This document shows positions 1-9,749 of a stretch of 64,000 nt of DNA, in pieces. Made by a program: the position numbers and the translations under genes. The stretch's first letter is position 1. Every line of letters starts with the position of its first letter. The stretch is taken from the NCBI RefSeq assembly GCF_022919575.1, contig NZ_CP095071.1, positions 3,420,001-3,484,000 on the forward strand, in the 5' to 3' direction. Source of the DNA: Gracilibacillus salinarum. GTDB lineage: Bacteria > Bacillota > Bacilli > Bacillales > Amphibacillaceae. The notes under the pieces are model-generated. The model was not told where the DNA came from. It worked only from the letters and a program-made list of their open reading frames with translations, and did no database searches.

Positions 1-694
1 TCAAGACTAGAAGCAGTCCAAAGAATTTCCATGTTTGCTTTTTAGTCAGGTGCCAGCTTCTGGATAAACCGGGTGCCACTTTCTCAAATAATACTGCTGG
101 CAGAAAAAGAGACCATCTGGTAAAAAGTAAGCCTACCGCAAGAAAAAAGCCAGCCATTAATAGTAAAAGGATCATTACACCGGCAACTGGGTGAAAGATT
201 ATACTGCTGCTTCCCCCGATTATAGCGGTAATGATGAAGCCAGGGAGTATAATTGCGATCGCAATAATGCTAATAAGTAATGTACTAAACAAAATAGGAA
301 AATAGCGAGGTAATGCTCCTTTAATCATGTCTTTTACGACAATTTCCTCCCCGTTTCGTACTTGTTTAACTGCGAGAATGAGAGCGCCAGCTATTAGTGG
401 AACAGCTAATAAACTAATCATGCTGACCACATTACTTATTACGTTTTCTTCATAACTTGTATTTGCTATCGATTCTATATTCCCCATTAAAGAACTGAAA
501 ATTGATTGACTGGGGTCAACGCTAATAAATAACTCGCGTCCTGTCAGAATAAGAACGATTGCCTGTATTACAAAAATCGGTACCATTATAAAAAATGAGA
601 TCAAAAAAATGGGTTTGATGTTTTGCTTTATAATCCGGAAAGTCTGGTCTAAGATTTCTGCAAAACGTAATGGTTTCTGTACATTTCCGTTCAT
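1..694 (-). CDS. Multi-pass membrane protein, 3' end beyond window
   Basis: The reading frame starts at the ATG at 694-692 and stays open to the window edge, so about 231 N-terminal residues are visible. A GGAAAGGAGT ribosome binding site lies 7 bases before the ATG. The N-terminus (MNGNVQKPLRFAEILDQTF) is followed by at least four hydrophobic segments, at about residues 30-50, 90-110, 135-160 and 170-195, and by a conserved-looking segment, LSRSWHLTKKQTWKFF. This pattern resembles Bacillaceae membrane proteins of the glycerophosphodiester-phosphodiesterase membrane-domain type. I infer a membrane protein of unknown function; no catalytic domain is visible in the part seen. Confidence 0.75.
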   Translation of the reverse strand, partial: MNGNVQKPLRFAEILDQTFRIIKQNIKPIFLISFFIMVPIFVIQAIVLILTGRELFISVDPSQSIFSSLMGNIESIANTSYEENVISNVVSMISLLAVPLIAGALILAVKQVRNGEEIVVKDMIKGALPRYFPILFSTLLISIIAIAIILPGFIITAIIGGSSSIIFHPVAGVMILLLLMAGFFLAVGLLFTRWSLFLPAVLFEKVAPGLSRSWHLTKKQTWKFFGLLLVL

Positions 695-776
695 TCTGAT
701 ACTCCTTTCCATATTTTAGTTGGATACTTATTATTTTAACATGTTATACGATTTTTGGATAAGAAAATCTATAAAA

Positions 777-809
777 ATATGGAGATGATTCGTAAGGTCA
801 TCTCCATAT
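777..809 (-). terminator. Intrinsic terminator of the MFS gene
   Basis: A perfect 12-bp inverted repeat (ATATGGAGATGA / TCATCTCCATAT) with a 9-base loop is followed on the minus strand by a run of T. It lies downstream of the tetR-MFS operon. Confidence 0.8.
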
Positions 810-828
810 CACTTTATACATGGTCGTA

Positions 829-890
829 TTTATCACGGCGCTAAGCAATCAGTAGGGGGCAACCCACCACTGATTGAAGCGTCACTTTAT
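829..890. repeat. Short hairpin repeat, copy 1 (internally deleted)
   Basis: This copy starts TTTATCACGGCGCTAA and ends with the CACCACTGATTGAAG arm and CACTTTA, like the ~150 bp family members at 9834, 42348 and 52655. It lacks the first hairpin. Its right end overlaps the stop codon of the MFS gene (887-889). Confidence 0.8.
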
Positions 891-2383
891 TGAGCCATCT
901 GTTCACTTTTTTCTTGTTGTGGTTTTGATTTGTTTTTAATAAAAAATGTTAAGCATAGACCTGCAATGGACAGAATAGTTGCCAGCCAGAAAGCGGCGTT
1001 GTAACCGGCAATCGAAGCATTAGAGGCGATCTGTGTCATCGCTTCTGTCTCCGATAATCCTTCCAGAGCGGATGCGTTCGGCTCGTAATTGCTAGCAGAT
1101 GTAGTCATTGTTGTAATTAAAATGGCCGTACCAATGGATGCAGAAACTTGCTGCATCGTATTAGCCATGGCAGTTCCGTGTGGATGCCATTCCTCTGGGA
1201 GCTGATTCAATCCAGCAGTCATTACTGGCATCATAACTAACGATAGTCCGAACATTCGAATCGCATAAATAATTACCAAATAGCTGTAGGCAGTATCCAT
1301 TTCTAAACTGGTAAATAGGAATGTTGTTACAGTTACAATAGACATTCCGATCGTTGCCAGCCACTTCGCTCCAAATTTATCAAATAACATACCGGTTATA
1401 GGAGACATGATCCCCATTACAATCGCACCTGGCAGAAGCATTAATCCGGATTCAAGAGCAGTAAACCCTCTTGTGTTCTGCATATATAATGGCAGCATAG
1501 TCTCTGCTCCGATTAATGCCATTAATACAATCATAGTGATGATCAGTGAAAGAGAAAAAATCGGATATTTGAATACACGAAATTCAAGCATGGGCTTCGC
1601 AATTTTTAATTGGCGAACGATAAAAATGGTTAAAATAATCGCGGCCGCAATCACGATGGCGACTGCCTGAACATTGATACCAGACGATGCTTCTGCTCCG
1701 CCATGACCACCACTGATACTGCTGAATCCATATAACAGACCTCCGAAACCGAAGGAAGAAAGCACAATCGATATAATATCAATCTTTGGATTGGTTTGTT
1801 CTGTGACATTTTTGACGAATTTACTCGCTACTAAGATTGCAATGATAACGATAGGAAGCACGACATAGAATAAACCTCTCCAGGAGAAATATTCAAGCAA
1901 CCAGCCGGATAAAGTGGGTCCGATTGCCGGGGCGAAAGATATAACGATTCCTGCCATACCCATAGCGGCTCCGCGTTTTTCGACTGGAAATATTCGAAGC
2001 ATTACGGTCATCATTAACGGCAGCATAATTCCGGAACCTGCTGCTTGAATAACGCGTGCAACCAATAATAACTCGAATGTATGTGAAATCGATGCAATCG
2101 CAGTTCCTGTCGCGAAGATTGTCAGCGCAGTGATAAATAATTGACGGGTGGTGAATTTTTCAATCAAAAAGGCGGATATGGGGATCATAACGCCGTTTGT
2201 AAGCAGGAATGCTGTGGTCAGCCATTGTACCTGGTTTTCCTCGATTCCGAAGTCATTCATTATGCTAGGTAACGCGGTTGCTAACAGTGTTTCATTCAGT
2301 AAGCCGACGAATGCGCCGATCAGCATGACGGCCATCATCGGCACGCGCTTCACATTTTCTGGATTTACCGTATGTTGATTCAA
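887..2383 (-). CDS. DHA2-family MFS drug efflux transporter (EmrB/QacA type)
   Basis: A 498-residue membrane protein with the 14-segment architecture of proton-driven multidrug exporters of the DHA2 family. The antiporter motif C (GIVISFAPAIGPTLSGW) is visible at about residues 145-161. The start is TTG at 2383-2381, directly after the TAA of the upstream tetR gene. The ribosome binding site AAGGAGGAC lies in the last codons of tetR, so translation is probably coupled. The gene pair has the LmrA-LmrB type layout (TetR repressor plus efflux pump). The substrate cannot be told from sequence. The stop codon lies within a dispersed repeat, which may have replaced the original 3' end by a few codons. 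Confidence 0.9.
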   Translation of the reverse strand: MNQHTVNPENVKRVPMMAVMLIGAFVGLLNETLLATALPSIMNDFGIEENQVQWLTTAFLLTNGVMIPISAFLIEKFTTRQLFITALTIFATGTAIASISHTFELLLVARVIQAAGSGIMLPLMMTVMLRIFPVEKRGAAMGMAGIVISFAPAIGPTLSGWLLEYFSWRGLFYVVLPIVIIAILVASKFVKNVTEQTNPKIDIISIVLSSFGFGGLLYGFSSISGGHGGAEASSGINVQAVAIVIAAAIILTIFIVRQLKIAKPMLEFRVFKYPIFSLSLIITMIVLMALIGAETMLPLYMQNTRGFTALESGLMLLPGAIVMGIMSPITGMLFDKFGAKWLATIGMSIVTVTTFLFTSLEMDTAYSYLVIIYAIRMFGLSLVMMPVMTAGLNQLPEEWHPHGTAMANTMQQVSASIGTAILITTMTTSASNYEPNASALEGLSETEAMTQIASNASIAGYNAAFWLATILSIAGLCLTFFIKNKSKPQQEKSEQMAQ

Positions 2384-3196
2384 TTAAAGTCCTCCTTGTT
2401 TCCACATTTTCTCTATTTGAATAGTTTGGATTTCGATTACCTTTTCACGCTTTAAATAGTGAATAAGCAGTTCTAATTGAAAAGGATCTCGATCTGCATG
2501 TATGTGCCGGTTGATCTCATCTATGGTGCGCAATAGCATCTGTTGATTGGAAAGCTGGTATTGGAGGACAATCTCTTTGGTATCCTCTAGCAACTGCTCG
2601 ATGGTGCGCTCTTCATCACCTTGTAGAAAAGGCTTTTGATTCGCAAGGTTTTGCACTATTCCATCCATTTGTCTGCTAATCCAACTGCTCAATTGTCTGG
2701 CATCCATTTGTTTGTCATGAAGCATCATGTACATCATATATTCTTTCATGATACCTTCTAACATAATCACCAGATCAGTCACATATGGTGCAATTTGCTG
2801 ACCATAAGTAAGATAAAAATACTCCTGATGGTGATAATGCAGGGTATCGTGAAGCTGTTCCATTTTTTTGGTGAACGTCTCGTCCTTCTTTGGCGGGAGT
2901 TCCTTGAAAATGACATGGAAGAACAGTCTATGTTCAATCCATATTTCGAGTTCTCCGTGTAAGTACGAAGCAAGTTCAGCTTTGGTTCCATCTATTTCTC
3001 TTGTGATATTCTGAATGCTTTGATGATAATCATCTACCATTTCGAGCATCAGATCGATTTTAGATGGAAAGTACGAATAAAATCCGCCCTTGGAAATACC
3101 GGTTTGCTTTGCGATTTCCTGGACAGATGTTTCACTATAGCCATTGTCAGCAAATAGTTGTAACGCCGTTTGCATCAACTTCTGTTTCGTTTCCAT
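2384..3196 (-). CDS. TetR-family transcriptional regulator of the adjacent efflux pump
   Basis: A 270-residue protein with a TetR N-terminal helix-turn-helix at about residues 5-50 (LFADNGYSETSVQEIAKQTG, then ISKGGFYSYFPSK) and a long ligand-binding C-terminal part. It is the first gene of a two-gene operon with the MFS pump. An inverted repeat just downstream of its promoter is a plausible autoregulatory operator. At 270 residues it is longer than a typical TetR protein (about 190-200), because of an extended C-terminal region rich in helices. The start ATG at 3196 matches the usual METKQKL-type TetR N-terminus. Confidence 0.9.
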   Translation of the reverse strand: METKQKLMQTALQLFADNGYSETSVQEIAKQTGISKGGFYSYFPSKIDLMLEMVDDYHQSIQNITREIDGTKAELASYLHGELEIWIEHRLFFHVIFKELPPKKDETFTKKMEQLHDTLHYHHQEYFYLTYGQQIAPYVTDLVIMLEGIMKEYMMYMMLHDKQMDARQLSSWISRQMDGIVQNLANQKPFLQGDEERTIEQLLEDTKEIVLQYQLSNQQMLLRTIDEINRHIHADRDPFQLELLIHYLKREKVIEIQTIQIEKMWKQGGL

Positions 3197-3236
3197 TAGA
3201 TCCCGCCTGCCCGTAATGACTTTGAGGTCATATTTT

Positions 3237-3287
3237 TGACTGATTAGTCACAAGGAGTATTTTATAGAACAATGGTAGTATTGTCAA
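3237..3287 (-). promoter_or_regulatory. Promoter and inverted-repeat operator of tetR-MFS
   Basis: On the minus strand TTGACA, a 17-bp spacer and TAAAAT form a near-consensus sigma-A promoter (3287-3259). Just downstream, at 3250-3237, lies the inverted repeat TGACTAATCAGTCA, arms TGACT/AGTCA, at a position suited to TetR repression of its own operon. The operator role is inferred. Confidence 0.7.
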
Positions 3288-3317
3288 TCTATCTGAAAGC
3301 TCTTTACAAAAAAGAAA

Positions 3318-3342
3318 AACAGCACTATATTTAGCGCTGTTT
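3318..3342 (-). terminator. Terminator of pepT
   Basis: An inverted repeat (AACAGC...GCTGTT) overlaps the pepT stop codon and is followed on the minus strand by a T-rich tract. Confidence 0.7.
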
Positions 3343-4563
3343 TGTAAAGTTTTCGGCAATTTTAATGATGGTTTTTGTTGCTTTTTCCATATTATCGACC
3401 GAAATGTATTCATATTTACCGTGGAAATTTTCTCCGCCAGTAAAAATATTTGGTGTAGGTAATCCCATAAAAGAAAGCTGTGAGCCGTCTGTTCCACCTC
3501 GAATTGGCTGTATGATGGGATCGATACCTATATTTTTCATTGATCGTTCGGCAATATCAACGATATGCTGAACAGGTCTGATTTTTTCTGCCATGTTGTA
3601 ATACTGATCCTTCATTTCTAATTGAATCCGATCTGTTCCGTATTTTTGCTGTAACTTCGCAATACGGGTTTGGATGTAATGCTTTTTCTCTTGGAACTTG
3701 TCACGGTTATGATCGCGGATAATATAATAAAGCTTAGCTTCTTCTACATCGCCTGCGAAGGAAAGCAGGTGATAAAAACCTTCGTGTCCTGCTGTGAATT
3801 CAGGTGCTTGCTCCTCAGGCAAAGCCTGGTGAAATTCCATTGCTATCTTAGAAGCATGGACCATCTTTCCTTTTGCTGTGCCAGGATGCACATTGCTTCC
3901 ATTGACTGTAATTTTGGCAGCAGCAGCGTTGAAGCTTTCGAATTGCAGCTCACCTAATGGTCCGCCATCAATGGTATATGCAAAAGCTGCTCCAAATTTC
4001 TTTACATCAAATTTATGAGGACCACGGCCAATTTCCTCATCAGGCGTAAAGGCGACACGAATAGGACCGTGTGGTATTTCTGGATGTGCGATTAAATATT
4101 CCATTGCCGTCATAATTTCCGCGATGCCTGCTTTATTGTCCGCTCCAAGAAGAGTCGTACCATCTGTCGTCATCAGCGTATGTCCGTGATATTGATGAAG
4201 AGAAGGGAATTCCTCCGGTGACAATACAATACGTTTCTCTTCATTTAAAACAATATCATTTCCTTGATAATCTTCCACCAGCTGCGGATTGACGCCATCT
4301 CCGGTGAAATCTGTTGCTGTATCGATATGAGCAAGAAAGCCGATAGTTTCCAGCTGTTCTTCAACATTTGCTGGTAATGTAGCCATAATATAAGCATGGT
4401 TATCGATGGTGACATCTTGCATGCCGATTGCTTTCAATTCTTCTACTAATAAATTGGCAAGCTCCCACTGATTTTCGGTTGATGGACAGGATTCATTGTC
4501 TTCGTTTGATTGCGTGTTTATTTTGGCATAGGTTGTAAGCCGGTTAATTAGTTTATCTTTCAT
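3331..4563 (-). CDS. pepT: Peptidase T (tripeptide aminopeptidase)
   Basis: An M20-family, di-zinc cytosolic peptidase that releases the N-terminal residue from tripeptides. Metal and catalytic motifs are visible in order: [28 protein letters not shown] and [18 protein letters not shown] followed by [11 protein letters not shown] chose the ATG at 4563, which gives 410 residues, the usual family length. A GTG four codons upstream (4575) is open but overlaps the GTGGAG ribosome binding site. It is monocistronic, with its own terminator. Confidence 0.95.
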   Translation of the reverse strand: MKDKLINRLTTYAKINTQSNEDNESCPSTENQWELANLLVEELKAIGMQDVTIDNHAYIMATLPANVEEQLETIGFLAHIDTATDFTGDGVNPQLVEDYQGNDIVLNEEKRIVLSPEEFPSLHQYHGHTLMTTDGTTLLGADNKAGIAEIMTAMEYLIAHPEIPHGPIRVAFTPDEEIGRGPHKFDVKKFGAAFAYTIDGGPLGELQFESFNAAAAKITVNGSNVHPGTAKGKMVHASKIAMEFHQALPEEQAPEFTAGHEGFYHLLSFAGDVEEAKLYYIIRDHNRDKFQEKKHYIQTRIAKLQQKYGTDRIQLEMKDQYYNMAEKIRPVQHIVDIAERSMKNIGIDPIIQPIRGGTDGSQLSFMGLPTPNIFTGGENFHGKYEYISVDNMEKATKTIIKIAENFTKQR

Positions 4564-4854
4564 ATTAGTTATCACTCCACTGTTTCCATTTTAGATGATG
4601 GCATTTATGCCCCTTTAAAACCGTATATTACTATTGTCTATTCTAGCATAATTATTCCTAATATAAGCTTAAGAAATATTATGCGAATGACTGACAAACT
4701 GATTTTTTGGTCAGGATAAAATTACGCTGGTTCATTTTCTTTTCAGTCACCTGTCATATACGATATGATGGCATAAGTACAGGTAAGTAAATTCATTATA
4801 AGTGCTTGCATTTGGTGATATAGTAGAAGAAATTTAGAAAAAGGGACTGAGTTT

Positions 4855-5883
4855 ATGACAGATGGGATTCATAAACGTAAAAGTGAACATATTGAGTTAA
4901 GCTTAAAGAATGACTCATTGGGAGAAGGAATTACGAACGGCTTCGACCGGTTTCGATTCCAGCATAATGCACTCCCTGAAATTAATTTTGATGAGATTGA
5001 TATTCGTGCCAATTATTTTGGACAAGCAATGGCGACACCATTTCTAATTAGTTCGATGACAGGTGGCGCGGAGCTGGCGGAAGAGATAAACCAAAATCTT
5101 GCAATTGCTGCGGAACAGCAGGGCTGGGTGTTTGCCTTAGGATCGACCAGGGTGATGCTCGAAAGTGAGAAGTTTCGTAAGTCCTTCCAAATTAGAAAGT
5201 ATGCACCGACTGTACCGATTATTGCGAATATTGGTGCCGTACAATTAAATTATGGAGTTACCATTCATCAAATTAAACAAATTATAGAATGGACAGATGC
5301 TAACGCGTTAGTCTTACATTTGAACTCGATTCAGGAAGTAATCCAAACAGGTGGCGATACAAATTTTAGCCAGCTGTTGCCCAAAATAGAGGCTTTAATT
5401 AAGGAGATGTCGATTCCGGTCGGAGTTAAAGAGGTAGGATTTGGAATTGATGGACGCACTGCTCAGCGGCTGATTGATATTGGTATAGATTTTATCGATG
5501 TCGCTGGAGCCGGGGGAACCTCTTGGAGCCAAGTGGAGAAACTTCGTTCGAAGGACAGGATCAAAAAGGAAGCAGCTGAAGCCTTTGCGGATTGGGGATT
5601 ATCAACGGCAACCTGCTTGGAAGAAATTAGATCATTGTCTAACCTGCAACAAATAATAGCAAGTGGTGGCATCCGCAATGGTCATCATGCTGCGAAAGCG
5701 ATCGCCTTAGGAGCAGATCATGTCGGCTTCGCCAGAACGATCTTAAAGGAAGCAATCGAATCCGCGGAAAATGTGGTAGAATGGATGCAGGTACGAGAAT
5801 TAGAATTACGCATGGTGATGTTTGGGATTGGAGCACACAATATTCAGGCATTACAACGAACAGATAGATTACAAACAAGGTAG
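4855..5883 (+). CDS. fni: Type 2 isopentenyl-diphosphate delta-isomerase (FMN-dependent)
   Basis: Interconverts isopentenyl and dimethylallyl diphosphate using FMN and NADPH. The 342-residue protein shows family motifs: KRKSEHIE near the N-terminus, FLISSMTGG, NIGAVQL, LHLNSIQEVIQ, KEVGFGID, VAGAGGTSW and ASGGIRNGHHAAKAIALGA. AAAGGGACTGA precedes the ATG. The next gene, a flavin-dependent ferredoxin reductase, starts 12 bp after the stop and is probably co-transcribed. Confidence 0.93.
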   Translation: MTDGIHKRKSEHIELSLKNDSLGEGITNGFDRFRFQHNALPEINFDEIDIRANYFGQAMATPFLISSMTGGAELAEEINQNLAIAAEQQGWVFALGSTRVMLESEKFRKSFQIRKYAPTVPIIANIGAVQLNYGVTIHQIKQIIEWTDANALVLHLNSIQEVIQTGGDTNFSQLLPKIEALIKEMSIPVGVKEVGFGIDGRTAQRLIDIGIDFIDVAGAGGTSWSQVEKLRSKDRIKKEAAEAFADWGLSTATCLEEIRSLSNLQQIIASGGIRNGHHAAKAIALGADHVGFARTILKEAIESAENVVEWMQVRELELRMVMFGIGAHNIQALQRTDRLQTR

Positions 5884-5895
5884 AGGTGTTCTTGA

Positions 5896-6894
5896 ATGGG
5901 GCAAAATGAAGTATTTGACGTTACGATTATTGGTGGCGGTACTACTGGTTTATTTGCTGCTTATTACGCGACAATGCGGAACCTGAAAGTGAAATTAATT
6001 GAATCTCAGGATCAATTTGGCGGAAAAGTCATGCAATTTTTCCCTGAGAAATTGATCTACGATATTGGCGGATATCCAGATGTTTCTGGTGATACCTTAG
6101 TGAAACAAATGATCCAGCAGGTAAACAGACATCAACCGGTTATGTTAACTAAAACCTGGGTAGAAACGATCGATAGAGTGGACGATCATTTCGTACTAGA
6201 AACTTTAGATGGTATGCAACATGTTACCAAAGCTGTTGTTCTGGCCACTGGTTCTGGTACATTCCATACGAAAAAGCCTGACAATTGGGATGACTTACCT
6301 TTTCCTGAATACCGCGACTCGGTTGCAACCAATCTTATGGATGAAGACAAGTATGAAGGAAAAGATGTCGTCATCGCATCCAATAATCGTCAGGCAATTG
6401 TTTGGGCATTGCATCTAGAAGGGAAAGCAAAATCAGTTACAATCGTTAATGAGAATGATAAATTACAGCAGACTAGAGAAGAAGACATTCAACAATTAGA
6501 GAGTAGTGACACGATTGCTTATAACGCTGCCACGATCACCAATCTGGTTGTCGATAATGAACAATTGACAGCTGTCGAGATTAAGGATCACAATGGGCAA
6601 GTGGTGAAACTGAAAGCGGACTATATGCTTGCTTATTACGGTCTTGCCCTTCAAGCGACACCATTTGATGCTTGGGATGTAGCACTGAATAAAGGTCGTA
6701 TCTTGGTAAAAGGTGATATGGCAACTAGTGTACCCGGCATTTTTGCAGCTGGCGATGTAGTTCAGTACGAAGGAAAAACAAACCTGATCGCATCCGGTTA
6801 TACAGAAGCGATTACAGCGGTTAATAAAGCTCATAAATTTATCGATCCAAGTGTAACTGAACAATTGTACAGTACGGTCTTATACCGAAAGTAA
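5896..6894 (+). CDS. yumC: Ferredoxin/flavodoxin--NADP+ reductase, YumC type
   Basis: A 332-residue, thioredoxin-reductase-like FAD protein that lacks the CxxC redox motif, as is typical for the YumC ferredoxin reductase family. The FAD-binding motif TIIGGGTTGLFAAYYA is at the N-terminus. ATGSGTFHTKKP and the C-terminal GIFAAGDVVQYEGKTNLIA are also present. It follows fni closely and has a GAGGTG ribosome binding site. It could supply electrons to ferredoxin-dependent enzymes such as the P450 system near the window end; that link is inferred. Confidence 0.93.
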   Translation: MGQNEVFDVTIIGGGTTGLFAAYYATMRNLKVKLIESQDQFGGKVMQFFPEKLIYDIGGYPDVSGDTLVKQMIQQVNRHQPVMLTKTWVETIDRVDDHFVLETLDGMQHVTKAVVLATGSGTFHTKKPDNWDDLPFPEYRDSVATNLMDEDKYEGKDVVIASNNRQAIVWALHLEGKAKSVTIVNENDKLQQTREEDIQQLESSDTIAYNAATITNLVVDNEQLTAVEIKDHNGQVVKLKADYMLAYYGLALQATPFDAWDVALNKGRILVKGDMATSVPGIFAAGDVVQYEGKTNLIASGYTEAITAVNKAHKFIDPSVTEQLYSTVLYRK

Positions 6895-6898
6895 CGGG

Positions 6899-7426
6899 TT
6901 AATCGACCACATCACGTGGTCGTTTTCCCCATTGAAGTTCTTGAATGCTGAGACCAAAGTCCAGTTGTAAATGTGGATAATCTTTGAAACGCGAAAAGTC
7001 TCCACCCCAGCTAAACCCTAAATCCTTGGCGACGCTGACAACTTCCATCCAGTCACTTTCTCCATTCTGATTGCCGTCATAATCCATGTCCCAAATAACC
7101 TCATCGTTCTTATTACGTAAGGCAAAATCAATAGCTAAACCATAATTATGATAAGACTCTCCGCCTTTTGCATAGGTGACAATTTGTCCGTCCGTGCTTC
7201 TTCCGCGTTGGTAAAGCACGTTTTGTTCTGCTTCAGAACGAAATCCATCTGTGATTACAATTACAATCCCCCGCTCTTCTGTCGTCGTTATTAAGCTGTT
7301 CATTTTTTCTTCCACTACCGAGTTGAGTTCCGTCGGCATTGGTCGAGAACTGTATTTTTGAAACTGCGTATATAGATAAAAAGCGCCAAATACGATCAAA
7401 ATAATTAAAAATGTGCGAATTTTCAT
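6899..7426 (-). CDS. Membrane-anchored M15 (LAS) peptidoglycan peptidase, CwlK-like
   Basis: About 175 residues. An N-terminal hydrophobic helix (MKIRTFLIILIVFGAFYLYT) anchors or exports the protein, followed by a zinc M15 peptidase domain with SYHNYGLAIDF and the C-terminal HLQLDF metal and active-site motifs. The family cleaves D-Ala-D-Ala or L-Ala-D-Glu bonds in peptidoglycan; resemblance is closest to B. subtilis CwlK. I chose the ATG at 7426, with AAAGGA 9 bases upstream, rather than an open frame extending to 7471, because it places the signal anchor at the N-terminus. It converges on yumC. Confidence 0.85.
   Translation of the reverse strand: MKIRTFLIILIVFGAFYLYTQFQKYSSRPMPTELNSVVEEKMNSLITTTEERGIVIVITDGFRSEAEQNVLYQRGRSTDGQIVTYAKGGESYHNYGLAIDFALRNKNDEVIWDMDYDGNQNGESDWMEVVSVAKDLGFSWGGDFSRFKDYPHLQLDFGLSIQELQWGKRPRDVVD
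6904..6926 (+). terminator. Probable terminator of fni-yumC
   Basis: The 7-bp inverted repeat CGACCAC/GTGGTCG is followed by TTTT on the plus strand. It overlaps the last codons of the convergent peptidase gene. Confidence 0.55.
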
Positions 7427-7583
7427 GTTATTATCCTTTGCTAAATAGTTTCGGTCATTCCGTATATTCAAAATCTATGATACTATATTATTATTGAGAT
7501 TAAAGAGATTATTTTTTTATCTTGATTTTACAGAAAATTTAAAATTCAATTTTATTAGAAAGTATAATTGGGAGGCAAATGGT

Positions 7584-9275
7584 ATGGGGAAAGACTTGCG
7601 TATCAAAAGTAAAGTGTTTGATGATTCAAAACGTGCTCCAAACCGTGCGATGTTACGTGCAGTTGGGGTAACAGATGAAGATTTTAAGAAACCGATGATT
7701 GGGGTAGCGAGTACATGGAGTGAAGTAACACCATGTAATATTCACTTAGATGATCTTGCCATTCAGGCGAAAGATGGTGCACGTGCTGCGGGCGGTGTTC
7801 CGATGATCTTTAATACAATTACGGTATCCGATGGTATTTCCATGGGTACATCTGGTATGCGTTATTCGTTGCCAAGTCGTGATGTCATTGCAGACTCGAT
7901 TGAAACAGTAGTGGGTGCAGAGAACATGGATGCCTATGTAGCAATCGGTGGCTGTGACAAAAACATTCCGGGTTGCTTGATTTCGATTGCACGCTCTGAT
8001 GTACCAGCAGTATTCGTATACGGTGGTACGATTGCACCTGGATATCGTAAGGGTGAAAAATTAGACATCGTGTCGGTTTTTGAAGGTGTTGGAAAACACA
8101 ATAACGGCGATATAGATGATGAAGAGTTAAGAGGTATTGAGTGTAATGCATGTCCGGGTGCTGGTTCTTGTGGTGGTATGTACACGGCGAATACAATGGC
8201 AACAGCGGTTGAAGCGCTTGGTATGAGCTTGCCAGGAAGTTCTTCCAATCCTGCTGAATCTCCTGAGAAATTTGAAGATTGCCGCAAAGCAGGAGAAGCT
8301 GCGTATCATTTATTAGAAAAAGATATTTATCCGAAAGATATTTTAACGAAAAAAGCATTCGAGAATGCGATCACAACTGTAATGGCTTTAGGTGGTTCGA
8401 CGAATGCAGTTCTTCACTTATTAGCGATTGCAAATGCAGCGCAAGTGGACATAACGATCGATGATTTTAATCGTATTCAAGCAAAAGTTCCTCACTTGGC
8501 TGACTTGAAGCCAAGTGGTAAATATGTAATGGAAGATCTTCATAAAATTGGAGGCGTACCTGCAGTTATGCGCCTTTTATTGGATAATGGATTCTTGCAC
8601 GGTGACTGCTTAACGGTTACAGGTAAAACAATCGCTGAAAATTATGCGGATGCACCTGTATTAACAGATGAGCAAGATATTATCCACCCACTTAGCAATC
8701 CATATCGTGCAGACGGTCCATTAATTGTCCTAAAAGGTAATTTATCACCAAGCGGTTCCGTTGCTAAGGTATCGGGTGTAAAGGTTAAACGGCATGTTGG
8801 TCCTGCGCGCGTATTTGAGAATGAAGACGACGCAACAAATGCTGTAATGAATAATGAAATTAATGAAGGTGACGTATTAGTTATTCGTTATGTAGGACCT
8901 AAAGGTGGACCAGGTATGCCAGAGATGCTGTCTATCTCCGCAATCCTTGTCGGTAAAGGACTTGGCCAAAAGGTAGCATTATTAACGGATGGTCGTTTCT
9001 CAGGTGGTACGCATGGACTTGTAGTAGGACACATCGCACCTGAAGCACAATCCGGTGGACCAATCGGTTTATTGCAGGAAGGTGACATGGTAACGATCGA
9101 TTCAGAGAAAAAAGAGCTGTCAATGGACGTATCCGAAGAAGAACTAGCAAACAGACGTGCAGACTGGAAAGCACCAGAATTGTACAAACGCGGTGTCTTA
9201 GGTAAATATGCACACAATGTATCCTGTTCCTCACTGGGAGCCGTTACAGACTTTATCAACAGAAACGATCAATAA
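7584..9275 (+). CDS. ilvD: Dihydroxy-acid dehydratase
   Basis: Fe-S dehydratase of branched-chain amino acid (and pantothenate precursor) synthesis. Cysteine motifs of the iron-sulfur cluster are visible: [10 protein letters not shown] and [34 protein letters not shown] and [10 protein letters not shown] are also conserved. The ATG at 7584 is preceded by GGGAGG at an 8-base spacing and gives 563 residues; the open frame extending to 7494 has no such site. No other ilv or leu gene lies nearby, so this is a solitary ilvD unit with its own strong terminator. Confidence 0.95.
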   Translation: MGKDLRIKSKVFDDSKRAPNRAMLRAVGVTDEDFKKPMIGVASTWSEVTPCNIHLDDLAIQAKDGARAAGGVPMIFNTITVSDGISMGTSGMRYSLPSRDVIADSIETVVGAENMDAYVAIGGCDKNIPGCLISIARSDVPAVFVYGGTIAPGYRKGEKLDIVSVFEGVGKHNNGDIDDEELRGIECNACPGAGSCGGMYTANTMATAVEALGMSLPGSSSNPAESPEKFEDCRKAGEAAYHLLEKDIYPKDILTKKAFENAITTVMALGGSTNAVLHLLAIANAAQVDITIDDFNRIQAKVPHLADLKPSGKYVMEDLHKIGGVPAVMRLLLDNGFLHGDCLTVTGKTIAENYADAPVLTDEQDIIHPLSNPYRADGPLIVLKGNLSPSGSVAKVSGVKVKRHVGPARVFENEDDATNAVMNNEINEGDVLVIRYVGPKGGPGMPEMLSISAILVGKGLGQKVALLTDGRFSGGTHGLVVGHIAPEAQSGGPIGLLQEGDMVTIDSEKKELSMDVSEEELANRRADWKAPELYKRGVLGKYAHNVSCSSLGAVTDFINRNDQ

Positions 9276-9317
9276 CGACAGAGGTATACACTGTTTAGTA
9301 TTGACATAAGACAATGG

Positions 9318-9353
9318 ATAGCATACCAAGTAGCACATTACTTGGTATGCTAT
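9318..9353 (+). terminator. Terminator of ilvD
   Basis: A perfect 15-bp stem (ATAGCATACCAAGTA and its complement) with a 6-base loop, followed by TTTTTG. Confidence 0.9.
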
Positions 9354-9410
9354 TTTTGTGGTGAGAATAAGAAGTATAAGTATAGTCAGAATCGCAGAGT
9401 CATGCTAAAG

Positions 9411-9595
9411 ATGGGTTCTTACATTACGGATTTGTTTGTTGATAGTTTTCATCTGCTTAGCCAAGATCCGGAATTATGCCCTGCAGAACGCGAAGTGGTT
9501 GGACGGAGCGGTCTCCCAGCACATGATTCATTTCAAAATAAACACTACGCAGCTAGTTGAAATAAATCGTATTAAAGGAAGTTATAATACTTTCG
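9411..9595. repeat. Degenerate, internally deleted copy of the long inverted-repeat element
   Basis: GAAGTGGTTGGACGGAGCGGT at 9491 and onward, read in two parts, matches the inner end of the long element (compare 18905 and, inverted, 33230 and 51008). Degraded terminal sequences flank it (TTCTTACATTACGGATT on the left). About 190 bp remain of about 600. No ORF here has a usable start site. Confidence 0.6.
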
Positions 9596-9749
9596 TTAAT
9601 CACAATTGTCGATGGGGCTTTATCATGTGTTCCGGTTGTCTTATCCACACCCTGCTTTATCATTTGTTTGCCATTAATAAGTCGTGGGTGTTGGTATGTA
9701 GATAACTCCGTGTATAAGTGCTAGGTTAAAAGGAGATATAAGGATTTAC

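Noticed and set aside
7494..7583. N-terminal extension of IlvD by 30 residues
   Set aside because: The extension is unlike the family, and GGGAGG sits at the correct distance from the ATG at 7584.
9411..9595. A gene downstream of ilvD (frames at 9342 and 9436)
   Set aside because: The sequence is a decayed long-element copy; the frames have no ribosome binding site.
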